Positions 1 through 7,954 of a stretch of DNA of 8,726 nucleotides are shown here, piece by piece; the first letter of the stretch is position 1; each line of letters opens with the position of its first letter. The DNA is from Alphaproteobacteria bacterium (GTDB lineage: Bacteria > Pseudomonadota > Alphaproteobacteria > Rhodobacterales > Rhodobacteraceae), in contig RFKM01000215.1 of NCBI GenBank assembly GCA_003694465.1, positions 1-8,726 of the forward strand. Reading direction: 5' to 3'. The translations under genes were made by a program, and so were the position numbers. Under the pieces are notes generated by a model. The model was not told the origin of the DNA. It worked only from the letters and a program-made list of their open reading frames with translations, and did no database searches.

Positions 1-1240
<1,240 letters not shown>

Positions 1241-1244
<4 letters not shown>

Positions 1245-2734
1245 GCGGCCTCCTCGGTGGCTTGTTTCATCCAGTCGTCGACGGCCTTCGCCCCGTCCGC
1301 GTCAAGGCGCAGGCCAAGCTTCGTGCGCCGCCAGAGCACGTCTTCGCCGGTTCGGGCAAATTCGTTCTGGGCGAGATAGCGCAGTTCGGCCTCGGTGAGG
1401 GTGGCGCCGAAATCGCGCCCGAGGTCGCCCGGCTGGCGGGCGGCGCCGAGCAGGGCGCGGGCGCGGGTGCCGTAGGTGTGCACCAGCCGCTCGGCCCAGG
1501 CCTGGTCAAGGAAGGGATAGTCGGCGCGCAGCGCGGCGGCGAGGGCCGGGGCGCCGTCCCACGGAAAATCGCCGCCCGGCAGCGCAACCCCCGCCGTCCA
1601 GCCGCCCGTGTGGCCGAGCTTGTGCATCGCCGCTTCGGCGAGGCGCCGGTAGGTGGTGATCTTGCCGCCGAAGACGTTGAGCAGCGGGGCGCCGCTTTCG
1701 TCGAGCGAGAGCACGTAGTCGCGCGTTGCCTCGGTGGCCGAGGAGGCGCCGTCGTCATAAAGCGGGCGCACCCCGGAATAGCGCCAGACGATCTGTTCGG
1801 GCGTCACCGGCTCGCGGAAATATTCGGAGACGAAATCGCACAGGTATTGCGCTTCCTCGTCGGTGCAGCGGGCGGCCTCGGGGGCGTCGTGATGGTCGAC
1901 ATCGGTGGTGCCGATGAGGGTGAAATCGCGCTCGAAGGGAATGGTGAAGACGATCCGCCCGTCGGCGCCCTGCAGGATATAGGGCTGATCGTGGTCGTAG
2001 AGCCGGGGCACGACGATATGGCTGCCGCGCACGAGGCGCACGCGCTCGCGGCTCTTGACGCCCGAGAGCGCCCCGGCCAGCATCTCGCCCACCCAGGGGC
2101 CGGCGGCGTTGACGAGGACGCGCGCCCGGTGGACGGTCTGGCTCCCCGTGGCTTCGTCTTCCACCGTCACCGCCCAGAGGTCGCCCGCGCGCTCGGCATG
2201 GGTGACGCGGGTGCGGGTCAGGATCGTTGCGCCCCGGTCGGCGGCGTCGCGGGCGTTGAGCACCACGAGGCGGGCATCCTGCACCCAGCAGTCGGAATAT
2301 TCGTAGCCGATGGTGAAACTGTCCTTCAGCGGCGCGCCGACCGGATCCTGCCGCAGCTTCACCGTGCGCGTCGGCGGCAGGATCTTGCGCCCGCCGAGGT
2401 GGTCGTAGAGGAACAGCCCCGTGCGCAGCATCCAGCGCGGGCGCAGGCCGCGGTGATAGGGCAGAACGAAGCGCATCGGCCACGAGATGTGCGGCATCGC
2501 CCGGACCAGCACCTCGCGCTCTGTCAGCGCCTCGCGCACGAGGCGGAACTCGTAATATTCGAGGTAGCGCAGCCCGCCGTGAAACAGTTTCGACGAGGCC
2601 GAGGAGGTGCCCTGGGCGAGATCGCCCTTTTCGGCGAGGGTCACCGACAGGCCGCGCCCGGCCGCGTCGCGGGCGATGCCGCAGCCGTTGACGCCACCTC
2701 CGATGATGAACAGATCGACGGGATCAGCGCTCAT
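1241..2734 (-). CDS. glpD: aerobic glycerol-3-phosphate dehydrogenase (FAD)
   Basis: Membrane-associated flavoprotein that oxidises sn-glycerol 3-phosphate to dihydroxyacetone phosphate and passes electrons to the quinone pool. The 497-residue product is close to the E. coli GlpD length (about 500). It opens with a Rossmann FAD site, GGGVNG at 12-17 with the acidic end at Glu35, followed by the family block [18 protein letters not shown] (42-59), and keeps the C-terminal domain ending in [12 protein letters not shown] (464-475). The ATG at 2734 is preceded by GGAG six bases upstream, which supports this start. The stop overlaps the glpK start by four bases. A 122-base gap separates it from the ABC ATPase upstream, the largest gap inside this operon. 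With GlpK it turns glycerol into a glycolytic intermediate; with no glycerol facilitator in view, glycerol may arise inside the cell from the imported galactoside. A long antisense open frame over this gene is a GC-rich shadow. Confidence 0.96.
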
Positions 2735-2856
2735 GGGGTTCTCCGTTGTGCCGGCCGCCGGCCTGCGCGGGGCGCCCGGGGATCAGGTTTCGGGCCGGAT
2801 CGCACGCGATCCGCCACGCGAAGGAGGGCGTTTCGGTCAGTTCCATGTCTGCCCAA
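2735..2856 (-). other. 122-base gap between ABC ATPase and glpD
   Basis: This is the only sizeable spacer in the leftward operon. It holds the glpD ribosome binding site (GGAG, minus strand, just before 2734) and a perfect 8+8 inverted repeat at 2796-2813. A 40-codon minus-strand frame, ATG at 2846 to a stop at 2724, crosses it and runs into the first codons of glpD in another frame; it lacks a convincing ribosome binding site and I do not call it a gene. I see no T-tract terminator and no clear promoter. The gap could host a second, glp-specific promoter or an mRNA processing site, but this is only suggested by its length. Confidence 0.5.
2796..2813. repeat. perfect inverted repeat upstream of glpD
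   Basis: CGGATCGC-AC-GCGATCCG has two exactly complementary 8-base arms around two bases. In RNA it would fold as a 7-bp stem with a four-base loop. It lies 62 bases before the glpD start and is not followed by a run of T on either strand, so it is not a standard intrinsic terminator. It could be an operator half-pair, an mRNA-stabilising hairpin between the ATPase and glpD, or chance in GC-rich DNA. Confidence 0.45.
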
Positions 2857-3921
2857 TCAGCGCAGGCGCGCCTCGGTTTCCGCATCGAAGAACATCGCCG
2901 TTTGCGGGTCGAAGTCAACCGCGACGCGGGTTTTCGCCGGCTGGACCTCGTCGCCGCGGGTCTCGGCGATGATGCGCTCGCCGGTCGGGGTGTCGAGGTA
3001 GTCGTAGGCGACGCCGCCGAGGCGCTCGGAATGGGCGACGACAAGGGGCGTGTCGGCCGTCTTCAGCGAAAGGTTCTGCGGGCGCAGACCGACGGTGACC
3101 TTCGCGCCGGGGGCGGGCAGGGCGACGCCGGTTTCGATCACCCGCCCGTCGAGGGCGGGCACGCGCACCTTGCCGCCGGGCTCGACGATGCCTTCGAGGA
3201 AGTTCATCGACGGCGAGCCGATGAAGCCGGCGACGAAAAGGTTGTCGGGGTCTTCGTAGAGCTTCATCGGGCTGCCGACCTGCTCGATCCGGCCGGCGCG
3301 CAGCACCACGATCTTGTCGGCCAGCGTCATCGCCTCGACCTGGTCGTGGGTGACGTAGATCATCGTCGCGCCGATCTCGTCATGCAGGCGCGCGATCTCG
3401 ACGCGCATCTCGACGCGCAGCTCGGCATCGAGGTTGGAGAGCGGCTCGTCGAAGAGAAAGACCTCCGGCCCGCGCACGATCGCCCGCCCGATCGCCACCC
3501 GCTGGCGCTGTCCGCCCGAAAGCGCCTTGGGCTTGCGGTCGAGGTAGGGGCCGAGCTGCAGGATCTCGGCCGCCTTCGCCACCTTTTCGGCGATCTCGGC
3601 CTTCGGCACCCGGTTCATCTTCAGCCCGAAGCCCATGTTCTCGGCCACGGTCATGTGCGGATAGAGCGCATAGGTCTGGAACACCATCGCCACGCCGCGG
3701 TCGGCCGGGTCGGCCCGGGTCACGTCGCGCGAACCGATGTGGATGCTGCCCTCGGTGGTTTCCTCGAGCCCGGCCACCATCCTCAGGAGGGTGGACTTGC
3801 CGCAGCCCGAGGGGCCGACGAAGACGCAGAACTCGCCTTCCTCGATCTCGAGGTTGACGCCGTGGATGACCTCGGCCTCGCCGAAGCGCTTGACGACATT
3901 GTTGAGAACGACACCCGCCAT
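2857..3921 (-). CDS. CUT1 sugar ABC transporter ATPase (MalK/UgpC type)
   Basis: ATP-hydrolysing subunit that powers sugar import on the cytoplasmic face of the membrane. The 354-residue protein has all catalytic motifs: Walker [10 protein letters not shown] (36-44), Q-loop Gln82 in [13 protein letters not shown], signature LSGGQ (134-138), Walker B VFLFDE (154-159), D-loop SNLD (162-165) and switch His192 in [13 protein letters not shown]. The C-terminal third is the MalK-type TOBE/regulatory region, with [10 protein letters not shown] as its landmark. Length and architecture match the MalK/UgpC/MsmK group that serves di- and oligosaccharides, glycerol phosphate and similar substrates. The ATG at 3921 has GGGAG eight bases upstream and starts 19 bases after the regulator stop, so the two are cotranscribed. 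The binding protein and permeases across the divergent promoter have no ATPase of their own in view, so this is very likely their partner. The family is certain; the exact substrate is not readable from this subunit. Confidence 0.95.
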   Translation of the reverse strand: MAGVVLNNVVKRFGEAEVIHGVNLEIEEGEFCVFVGPSGCGKSTLLRMVAGLEETTEGSIHIGSRDVTRADPADRGVAMVFQTYALYPHMTVAENMGFGLKMNRVPKAEIAEKVAKAAEILQLGPYLDRKPKALSGGQRQRVAIGRAIVRGPEVFLFDEPLSNLDAELRVEMRVEIARLHDEIGATMIYVTHDQVEAMTLADKIVVLRAGRIEQVGSPMKLYEDPDNLFVAGFIGSPSMNFLEGIVEPGGKVRVPALDGRVIETGVALPAPGAKVTVGLRPQNLSLKTADTPLVVAHSERLGGVAYDYLDTPTGERIIAETRGDEVQPAKTRVAVDFDPQTAMFFDAETEARLR

Positions 3922-3940
3922 TCAGTGATCTCCCGAAAAT

Positions 3941-4726
3941 TCAATAGGCGACCGGATAGGGCCAGAGCGCGGCCTCGCGTCCGATCTGGGTTGCGGTTCT
4001 GAGCAGCGCGGGCCGGTAGCCCTCGAGCTCCTGTTCGCTCATGCGATAGGTCGAGGTGACGATCGACAGCGCGCCGATGACCTTGTTGCCGTTGCCGAAG
4101 ATCGGCACCGCGACCGAGATGATTCCCTGTTCGTGCTCCTCGCGGTCGTGGCCGAAACCGTCGGCGCGAATCTGCTCCAGCTCGGCGCGCAGCGCCTCGG
4201 GGCTGGTGATGGTGTGCGGGGTGAAGGCCTCGAAGCTCTGCTGGGCGATGGCATGTTCGCGCCGGCGCTCGTCCATGAAGGCCATCATCACCTTGCCGAC
4301 GCCGGTGCAATGGCCGGGGGCGGTGCGCCCCATGCGGGCGAGGGTTTCGAACTGCGCCGGCGAGCGGCGCTTGTCGACGAAGACGACCCGGCCGTTTTCC
4401 ATCTGCGCCAGATGCAGCGTTTCGGGCACGTCGACGGCGAGGGCGTCGAGATAGGGCTTGGCCAGCGGCGCCAGCGACGACTGCAACCACGCCCGGTAGC
4501 CCAGCCGCGCCAGGTGCAGCCCCGGCACATAGACCTGCCGCTCGTCGTCATAGGCGAGCATGCCCTGCTCGGTGAGGGTCTGCAGGAAGCGGTGCAGCGT
4601 GGCCTTGGGGTAGGGGCTGACCTCGAGCAGCTCGGAAAAGCGCACCGCGCGCTCGAAATTGAGCACGAGGTTCACGATCTCGATGGCCTTGGCGACGGTG
4701 CCTTCGCCGCCGGCGGGCTTGTTCAT
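3941..4726 (-). CDS. IclR-family transcriptional regulator
   Basis: DNA-binding regulator of a catabolic operon, 261 residues, the normal IclR size. The N-terminal third is a winged helix-turn-helix (about residues 9-70); the recognition region is around SPYPKATLHRFLQTLTEQG (37-55), and VYVPGLHLARLG (65-76) leads into the linker helix. The rest is the effector-binding domain, with the typical APGHCTGVGKVMMAF segment (136-150) and DREEHEQGIISVAVPIF later. I chose ATG at 4726 because GGGAGG stands seven bases upstream; an in-frame ATG at 4816 would add 30 atypical residues and begin inside the control region. It is first in the leftward operon and divergent from the transporter genes, the usual place for a regulator that binds the shared intergenic region and controls both sides and itself. 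IclR proteins can repress or activate, and the sequence does not settle which. The inducer is probably the imported galactoside or a product such as galactose or glycerol 3-phosphate; this is inference. Confidence 0.93.
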   Translation of the reverse strand: MNKPAGGEGTVAKAIEIVNLVLNFERAVRFSELLEVSPYPKATLHRFLQTLTEQGMLAYDDERQVYVPGLHLARLGYRAWLQSSLAPLAKPYLDALAVDVPETLHLAQMENGRVVFVDKRRSPAQFETLARMGRTAPGHCTGVGKVMMAFMDERRREHAIAQQSFEAFTPHTITSPEALRAELEQIRADGFGHDREEHEQGIISVAVPIFGNGNKVIGALSIVTSTYRMSEQELEGYRPALLRTATQIGREAALWPYPVAY

Positions 4727-4781
4727 CAGCTGTCCTCCCGGTTTCGCGGTCGCCGCACGAGACTGCCGCTGCACGAAACTG

Positions 4782-4810
4782 TTGACTCGTATATCGAGTT
4801 GGGCAATAGA
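4782..4810 (+). promoter_or_regulatory. candidate promoter for the transporter-galactosidase operon
   Basis: TTGACT (4782-4787) is a five-of-six -35 match on the plus strand. At 17 bases spacing the -10 is AATAGA (4805-4810), only three of six, so the promoter would be weak or dependent on an activator. It overlaps the opposing minus-strand promoter almost completely. A leader of about 65 bases would follow before the binding-protein ATG at 4882. Less certain than the minus-strand candidate. Confidence 0.33.
4785..4799. promoter_or_regulatory. small palindrome over both promoter elements
   Basis: ACTCG-TATAT-CGAGT has perfect 5-base arms around five A/T bases. It covers the minus-strand -10 and the end of the plus-strand -35. 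It is a possible second binding site for the IclR protein or another regulator, but arms this short can occur by chance. Confidence 0.3.
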
Positions 4811-4816
4811 TTTCAA
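4788..4816 (-). promoter_or_regulatory. candidate promoter for the regulator-ATPase-glpD-glpK operon
   Basis: On the minus strand, TTGAAA (4816-4811) matches the -35 consensus at five of six positions. A 17-base spacer separates it from TATACG (4793-4788), which matches the -10 consensus at four of six. This is the best sigma-70-like pair in the divergent region and would start transcription near 4781, leaving about 55 bases of leader before the regulator ATG. The -35 lies inside the CAATAG palindrome and the -10 inside a second small palindrome, so a bound regulator would be expected to block it. Prediction by eye only. Confidence 0.5.
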
Positions 4817-4822
4817 CTATTG
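4804..4822. promoter_or_regulatory. candidate IclR operator palindrome
   Basis: CAATAG-ATTTCAA-CTATTG is a perfect 6+6 inverted repeat with a seven-base spacer, 19 bases in all, in the centre of the divergent region. A further copy of the half-site, CAATAT, stands at 4835-4840, and TATTGA (4818-4823) with TCAATA (4834-4839) makes a second, wider inverted repeat. The palindrome overlaps the -35 of the minus promoter and the -10 of the plus promoter, where a repressor of both would sit. IclR proteins typically bind A/T-rich palindromes of this size; assignment to this regulator is inferred from position. Confidence 0.5.
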
Positions 4823-4881
4823 ATATGCGTGTCTCAATATTTGGAACGCAGGTCTGAAAAGGAACGTAAAGGGAGGAAACC

Positions 4882-6117
4882 ATGTTCCATAGCTCGAAGA
4901 CCCTCGGGGCGATTCTCGCCTCGACCATGCTGGCCACGTCGGCCTTTGCCGGTGAGCTGGTGATCAACACCGACACCTCGGACCCGGCGCCGAAGAAGGC
5001 CTTTCAGGAGCTGATCGACGGCTTCCAGGCCGAGAACCCGGACATCCACGTCACCTGGAACCTGTTCGACCACGAGGGCTACAAGACCTCGATCCGCAAC
5101 TTCCTGACCGCCGACGCGCCGGACATCGCCAACTGGTATGCCGGCAACCGGATGCTGCCTTACGTGAGCGCCGGCCTCTTCGAGCCGGTCGACGATGTCT
5201 GGGACCAGAACGGCCTGCACGACAGCCTCGCCTCGGCCGAAGGCTCGATGACCATCGACGGCCATATCTGGGGCGTGCCCTATACCTACTACCAGTGGGG
5301 CGTCTACTACCGGAAGGACATCTTCGAGGCCAACGGCATCGACGTGCCGAAGACCTGGGACGAGTTCCTTGCCGCCGGCAAGAAGCTCAAGGAAGCCGGC
5401 GTGACCCCGATCACCATCGGCACCAAGTATCTCTGGACGGCCGCGGGCGTGTTCGACTACCTCGACCTGCGCACCAACGGCTATGACTTCCACATGGCGC
5501 TGACCAAGGGCGAGATCCCGTGGACCGACGACCGCGTGCGCGCCGTCTTCGCCCATTGGAAGGAGATGCTCGACGCCGGCTTCTTCATCGACAACCACGC
5601 CGCGTGGTCGTGGCAGGAAGCGCTGGCGCCGATGGTGCAGGGCAAGGCCGCGATGTATGTCATGGGCAACTTCGCCGTGGCGCCGCTGCGCGAAGCGGGC
5701 CTGACCGACGATCAGCTCGGCTTCTTCCAGTTCCCGGTGATCAACCCCGACGTGCCGCTGGCCGAAGAGGCCCCGACCGACACGGTGCACATCCCGGCCA
5801 ACGCCAAGAACAAGGAAGACGCCAAGAAGTTCCTGGCCTACATCGCGCGCGCCGACGTGCAGACCAAGATCAACCAGACCCTTGGCCAGCTGCCGATCAA
5901 CAAGGACAGCCAGGTCGGCGACGACAAGTTCCTGCAGGCCGGCTACCAGATGCTGAGCTCGACGACGGGCGGCATTGCCCAGTTCTTCGACCGCGACGCC
6001 CCGGCCGAAATGGCCAAGGCCGGCATGGAAGGCTTCCAGGAGTTCATGGTCAAGCCCGAGCGTCTCGACGCGATCCTCGAGCGCCTCGAAAAGGTGCGTC
6101 AGCGCGTCTACAAGTGA
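4882..6117 (+). CDS. periplasmic sugar-binding protein of a CUT1 ABC importer
   Basis: Captures the sugar in the periplasm and delivers it to the permease pair. The 411-residue precursor has a Sec signal peptide: a basic residue at 6, a hydrophobic core at 8-20 and an AFA|GE cleavage site after residue 23. The signal has no lipobox cysteine, so the mature protein is soluble. The rest looks like a family 1/8 carbohydrate-binding protein: YYRKDIF (142-148), PKTWDEF (156-162) followed by GKKLKEAGVTPI, and GKAAMYVMGNF (254-264) are the usual landmarks. Many Trp and Tyr residues (for example in GHIWGVPYTYYQWG, from about residue 127) could stack on a sugar. GGAGG lies six bases before the ATG at 4882. 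It is the first gene of the rightward operon and is followed by an intrinsic terminator, as is common for binding proteins needed in excess. An alpha-galactoside is the likely ligand because of the galactosidase in the same operon. UgpB-like glycerol-phosphate binding is possible but less favoured. Confidence 0.93.
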   Translation: MFHSSKTLGAILASTMLATSAFAGELVINTDTSDPAPKKAFQELIDGFQAENPDIHVTWNLFDHEGYKTSIRNFLTADAPDIANWYAGNRMLPYVSAGLFEPVDDVWDQNGLHDSLASAEGSMTIDGHIWGVPYTYYQWGVYYRKDIFEANGIDVPKTWDEFLAAGKKLKEAGVTPITIGTKYLWTAAGVFDYLDLRTNGYDFHMALTKGEIPWTDDRVRAVFAHWKEMLDAGFFIDNHAAWSWQEALAPMVQGKAAMYVMGNFAVAPLREAGLTDDQLGFFQFPVINPDVPLAEEAPTDTVHIPANAKNKEDAKKFLAYIARADVQTKINQTLGQLPINKDSQVGDDKFLQAGYQMLSSTTGGIAQFFDRDAPAEMAKAGMEGFQEFMVKPERLDAILERLEKVRQRVYK

Positions 6118-6134
6118 TCTGACGTGAAACCATG

Positions 6135-6165
6135 CGCCCTCGCCGGCCACGGCGGGGGCGTTTTT
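6135..6165 (+). terminator. intrinsic terminator inside the operon, after the binding-protein gene
   Basis: Left arm 6135-6145 (CGCCCTCGCCG) pairs with right arm 6150-6160 (CGGCGGGGGCG): 11 base pairs, ten Watson-Crick and one G-U, closed by the four-base loop GCCA and followed directly by TTTTT (6161-6165). It begins 18 bases after the binding-protein stop and ends 42 bases before the first permease. It probably stops part of the transcripts, and protects the 3' end of the upstream message, so that binding protein exceeds permease. Read-through must supply the permeases unless an unseen promoter lies in the gap. Confidence 0.8.
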
Positions 6166-6207
6166 GCCGGCGGGCGGAGGAGCGCCGCCGGATGCGAGGA
6201 GGGCATC

Positions 6208-7104
6208 ATGGCATCCACATCGTCAACCTGGCGGCGCAACCAGCAGCGCCTCGCGCCCTGGCTGTTCCTTGCGCCGGGGATCGCAATGTTCCTGATCTAC
6301 GTGATCATCCCGATCTTCCAGTCGATGGCGATCTCGCTCTATCAGTGGGACGGGCTGGGCGAGAAGGTCTGGGTCGGGCTGGGCAATTATGTCGAGCTCT
6401 TCGACGACGAGGCCTTCTATACCTCGCTGAAGAACAACCTGATCTGGCTGGTGCTCTATCTGCTGGCGATCCCGGCGGGGCTTTTCGTGGCGCTGTTCCT
6501 GAACCAGACGGTGCGCGGGATTCGCATCTACAAGTCGCTCTTCTTCTTTCCCTTCGTCATCAGCCAGGTGGTGGTGGGCCTCGTCTTCTCGTGGTTCTAC
6601 GACCCGAACAACGGGCTTCTGAACCTCGGCCTGATGGCTCTCGGCTTCGACCCGATCCCGGTTCTGGCCGACGAGAAATGGGTCACCTACGGGATCATCG
6701 CCGCCGGCCTGTGGCCGCAGACGGCCTATTGCATGATCCTCTACCTCACCGGGCTCAACGCCGTCGATCCTGAGCAGATCGAGGCGGCGCGGCTCGACAA
6801 TGCCCGCGGCCTGCGGATGCTCTGGTACGTGGTGCTGCCGCAGCTCAAGCCCGCCACCTTCATCGCCATGGTGGTGACGGTGATCGGGGCGCTGCGCTCC
6901 TTCGACCTGATTTCGATCATGACCGACGGCGGGCCCTGGGGCTCGAGCCGGGTGCTGGCCTTCTACATGTATGAACAGGCCTTCTCCGAATACGGCTTCC
7001 GCATGGGCTATGGCGCGGCCATCGCCGTGGTGCTCTTCGCCATCATGATGGTCTACATCTCCGGGTTCCTCTGGAAGATGTATCGCGACGAGAAAGGACG
7101 CTGA
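6208..7104 (+). CDS. CUT1 ABC transporter permease, MalF/UgpA type
   Basis: Inner-membrane channel subunit of the sugar importer, 298 residues from ATG at 6208. I chose this start over the in-frame ATG at 6124 because GGAGG stands a few bases upstream and because the upstream alternative would translate the terminator hairpin. The N-terminus (WRRNQQRLAPWLFLAPGIAMF) is typical of the family, with a first membrane helix at about 16-40. About six hydrophobic helices are visible in total. The cytoplasmic EAA loop that docks on the ATPase is EAARLDNARGLRMLWYVVLP, beginning at Glu192. In that loop the usually conserved glycine of the EAAxxDGA motif is Asn198; the final LP and flanking residues are kept, so function is probably retained. 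It ends one base before the second permease starts, and the two should form a heterodimer. Confidence 0.93.
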   Translation: MASTSSTWRRNQQRLAPWLFLAPGIAMFLIYVIIPIFQSMAISLYQWDGLGEKVWVGLGNYVELFDDEAFYTSLKNNLIWLVLYLLAIPAGLFVALFLNQTVRGIRIYKSLFFFPFVISQVVVGLVFSWFYDPNNGLLNLGLMALGFDPIPVLADEKWVTYGIIAAGLWPQTAYCMILYLTGLNAVDPEQIEAARLDNARGLRMLWYVVLPQLKPATFIAMVVTVIGALRSFDLISIMTDGGPWGSSRVLAFYMYEQAFSEYGFRMGYGAAIAVVLFAIMMVYISGFLWKMYRDEKGR

Positions 7105-7105
7105 G

Positions 7106-7954
7106 ATGTTTCCGACCCCGATCGAGAAAACCGCCCCGGCCACGCGCATTGCCTACAAGGTGGCCCTGCCGGTGGCGCTGACGCTCTGGCTCCTGCCGCT
7201 CATCGCCGTGGCGCTGACCTCGGTGCGCTCGGCCGGCGACATCAACGCCGGCAATTACTGGGGCTGGCCGACCGAGTTTCACCTGCTGGAAAACTACACC
7301 GCCATCTTCGAGAACACGCCGATCGGCCAGTACATCCTCAACTCGTTCAAGGTCACGATCCCGGTCGTGATCGGGGCGGTGGCGCTTTCGACGATGACGG
7401 GCTTTGCGCTGGCGGTCTACAAGTTCAAGGCCAACCTGCTGATCTTCTTCATGTTCGTTGCCGGCAACTTCGTGCCCTTCCAGATTCTCATGGTGCCGGT
7501 GCGCGACCTGACCCTGCAGATGGGCATGTACAACACCATCCCGGGGCTGGCGCTCTTCCACATCGCCTTCCAGACCGGCTTCTGCACCCTGTTCATGCGC
7601 AACTTCATCAAGGCGCTGCCCTTCGAGCTGATCGAGGCGGCCCGCGTCGAGGGGGTGAGCGAGATCCGCATCTTCTGGTACGTGGTGCTGCCGCTGATGA
7701 AGCCGGCCATCGCCGCGCTGGCGGTGCTGATCTTCACCTTCATCTGGAACGACTACTTCTGGGCGACGGTGCTCACCCAGGGCGCCGATACCCAGCCGAT
7801 CACCGCCGGGCTCTATTCGCTCAACGGCCAGTGGGTCGCCGCATGGCACCTCGTCTCGGCCGGCGCCATCGTCGCGGCGCTGCCGCCGGTGCTGATGTTC
7901 TTCCTGATGCAGCGGCACTTCATCGCCGGCCTCACCCTCGGGGCGGTGAAATGA
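7106..7954 (+). CDS. CUT1 ABC transporter permease, MalG/UgpE type
   Basis: Second channel subunit, 282 residues, the usual MalG-type size. Its first membrane helix is at about 17-37 (VALPVALTLWLLPLIAVALTS), followed by the periplasmic stretch with NYWGWPTEFHLLENYTAIF that is common in this subfamily. The EAA loop EAARVEGVSEIRIFWYVVLP begins at Glu177 and keeps the conserved Gly183. The C-terminus QRHFIAGLTLGAVK is the classic end of these permeases. The start follows the first permease's stop by one base, with AAAGGA eight bases upstream, and the stop overlaps the alpha-galactosidase start in an ATGA junction (7951-7954). This close packing shows that transport and cleavage are produced together. 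Substrate cannot be read from the sequence itself. Confidence 0.94.
   Translation: MFPTPIEKTAPATRIAYKVALPVALTLWLLPLIAVALTSVRSAGDINAGNYWGWPTEFHLLENYTAIFENTPIGQYILNSFKVTIPVVIGAVALSTMTGFALAVYKFKANLLIFFMFVAGNFVPFQILMVPVRDLTLQMGMYNTIPGLALFHIAFQTGFCTLFMRNFIKALPFELIEAARVEGVSEIRIFWYVVLPLMKPAIAALAVLIFTFIWNDYFWATVLTQGADTQPITAGLYSLNGQWVAAWHLVSAGAIVAALPPVLMFFLMQRHFIAGLTLGAVK

Noticed and set aside
2724..2846. 40-codon minus-strand frame as a leader peptide for glpD
   Set aside because: No convincing ribosome binding site, no recognisable composition, and overlap with glpD in another frame; left as a low-priority possibility.
1262..3001. 579-codon plus-strand open frame opposite glpD
   Set aside because: It mirrors glpD in GC-rich DNA and its translation is low-complexity with Arg, Gly and Ala runs and no recognisable domain, while the minus strand gives a textbook GlpD.
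4727..4816. Earlier ATG giving the IclR protein 30 more N-terminal residues
   Set aside because: No good ribosome binding site, atypical extra sequence, and it would start within the predicted promoter; ATG at 4726 has GGGAGG at ideal spacing.
4834..6150. 438-codon minus-strand open frame opposite the binding protein
   Set aside because: His/Val/Arg-rich shadow of a protein with a clear signal peptide and CUT1 binding-protein motifs on the plus strand; it would also run through the control region.
6124..6207. Earlier ATG giving the first permease 28 more N-terminal residues
   Set aside because: It would translate the terminator hairpin and T-run; the ATG at 6208 has a strong ribosome binding site and the normal family N-terminus.
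4882..7954. Ugp-type glycerol-3-phosphate importer
   Set aside because: ATPase and permease sizes would allow it and glpD is nearby, but the alpha-galactosidase in the same tightly overlapping operon argues for a galactoside. Not fully excluded.
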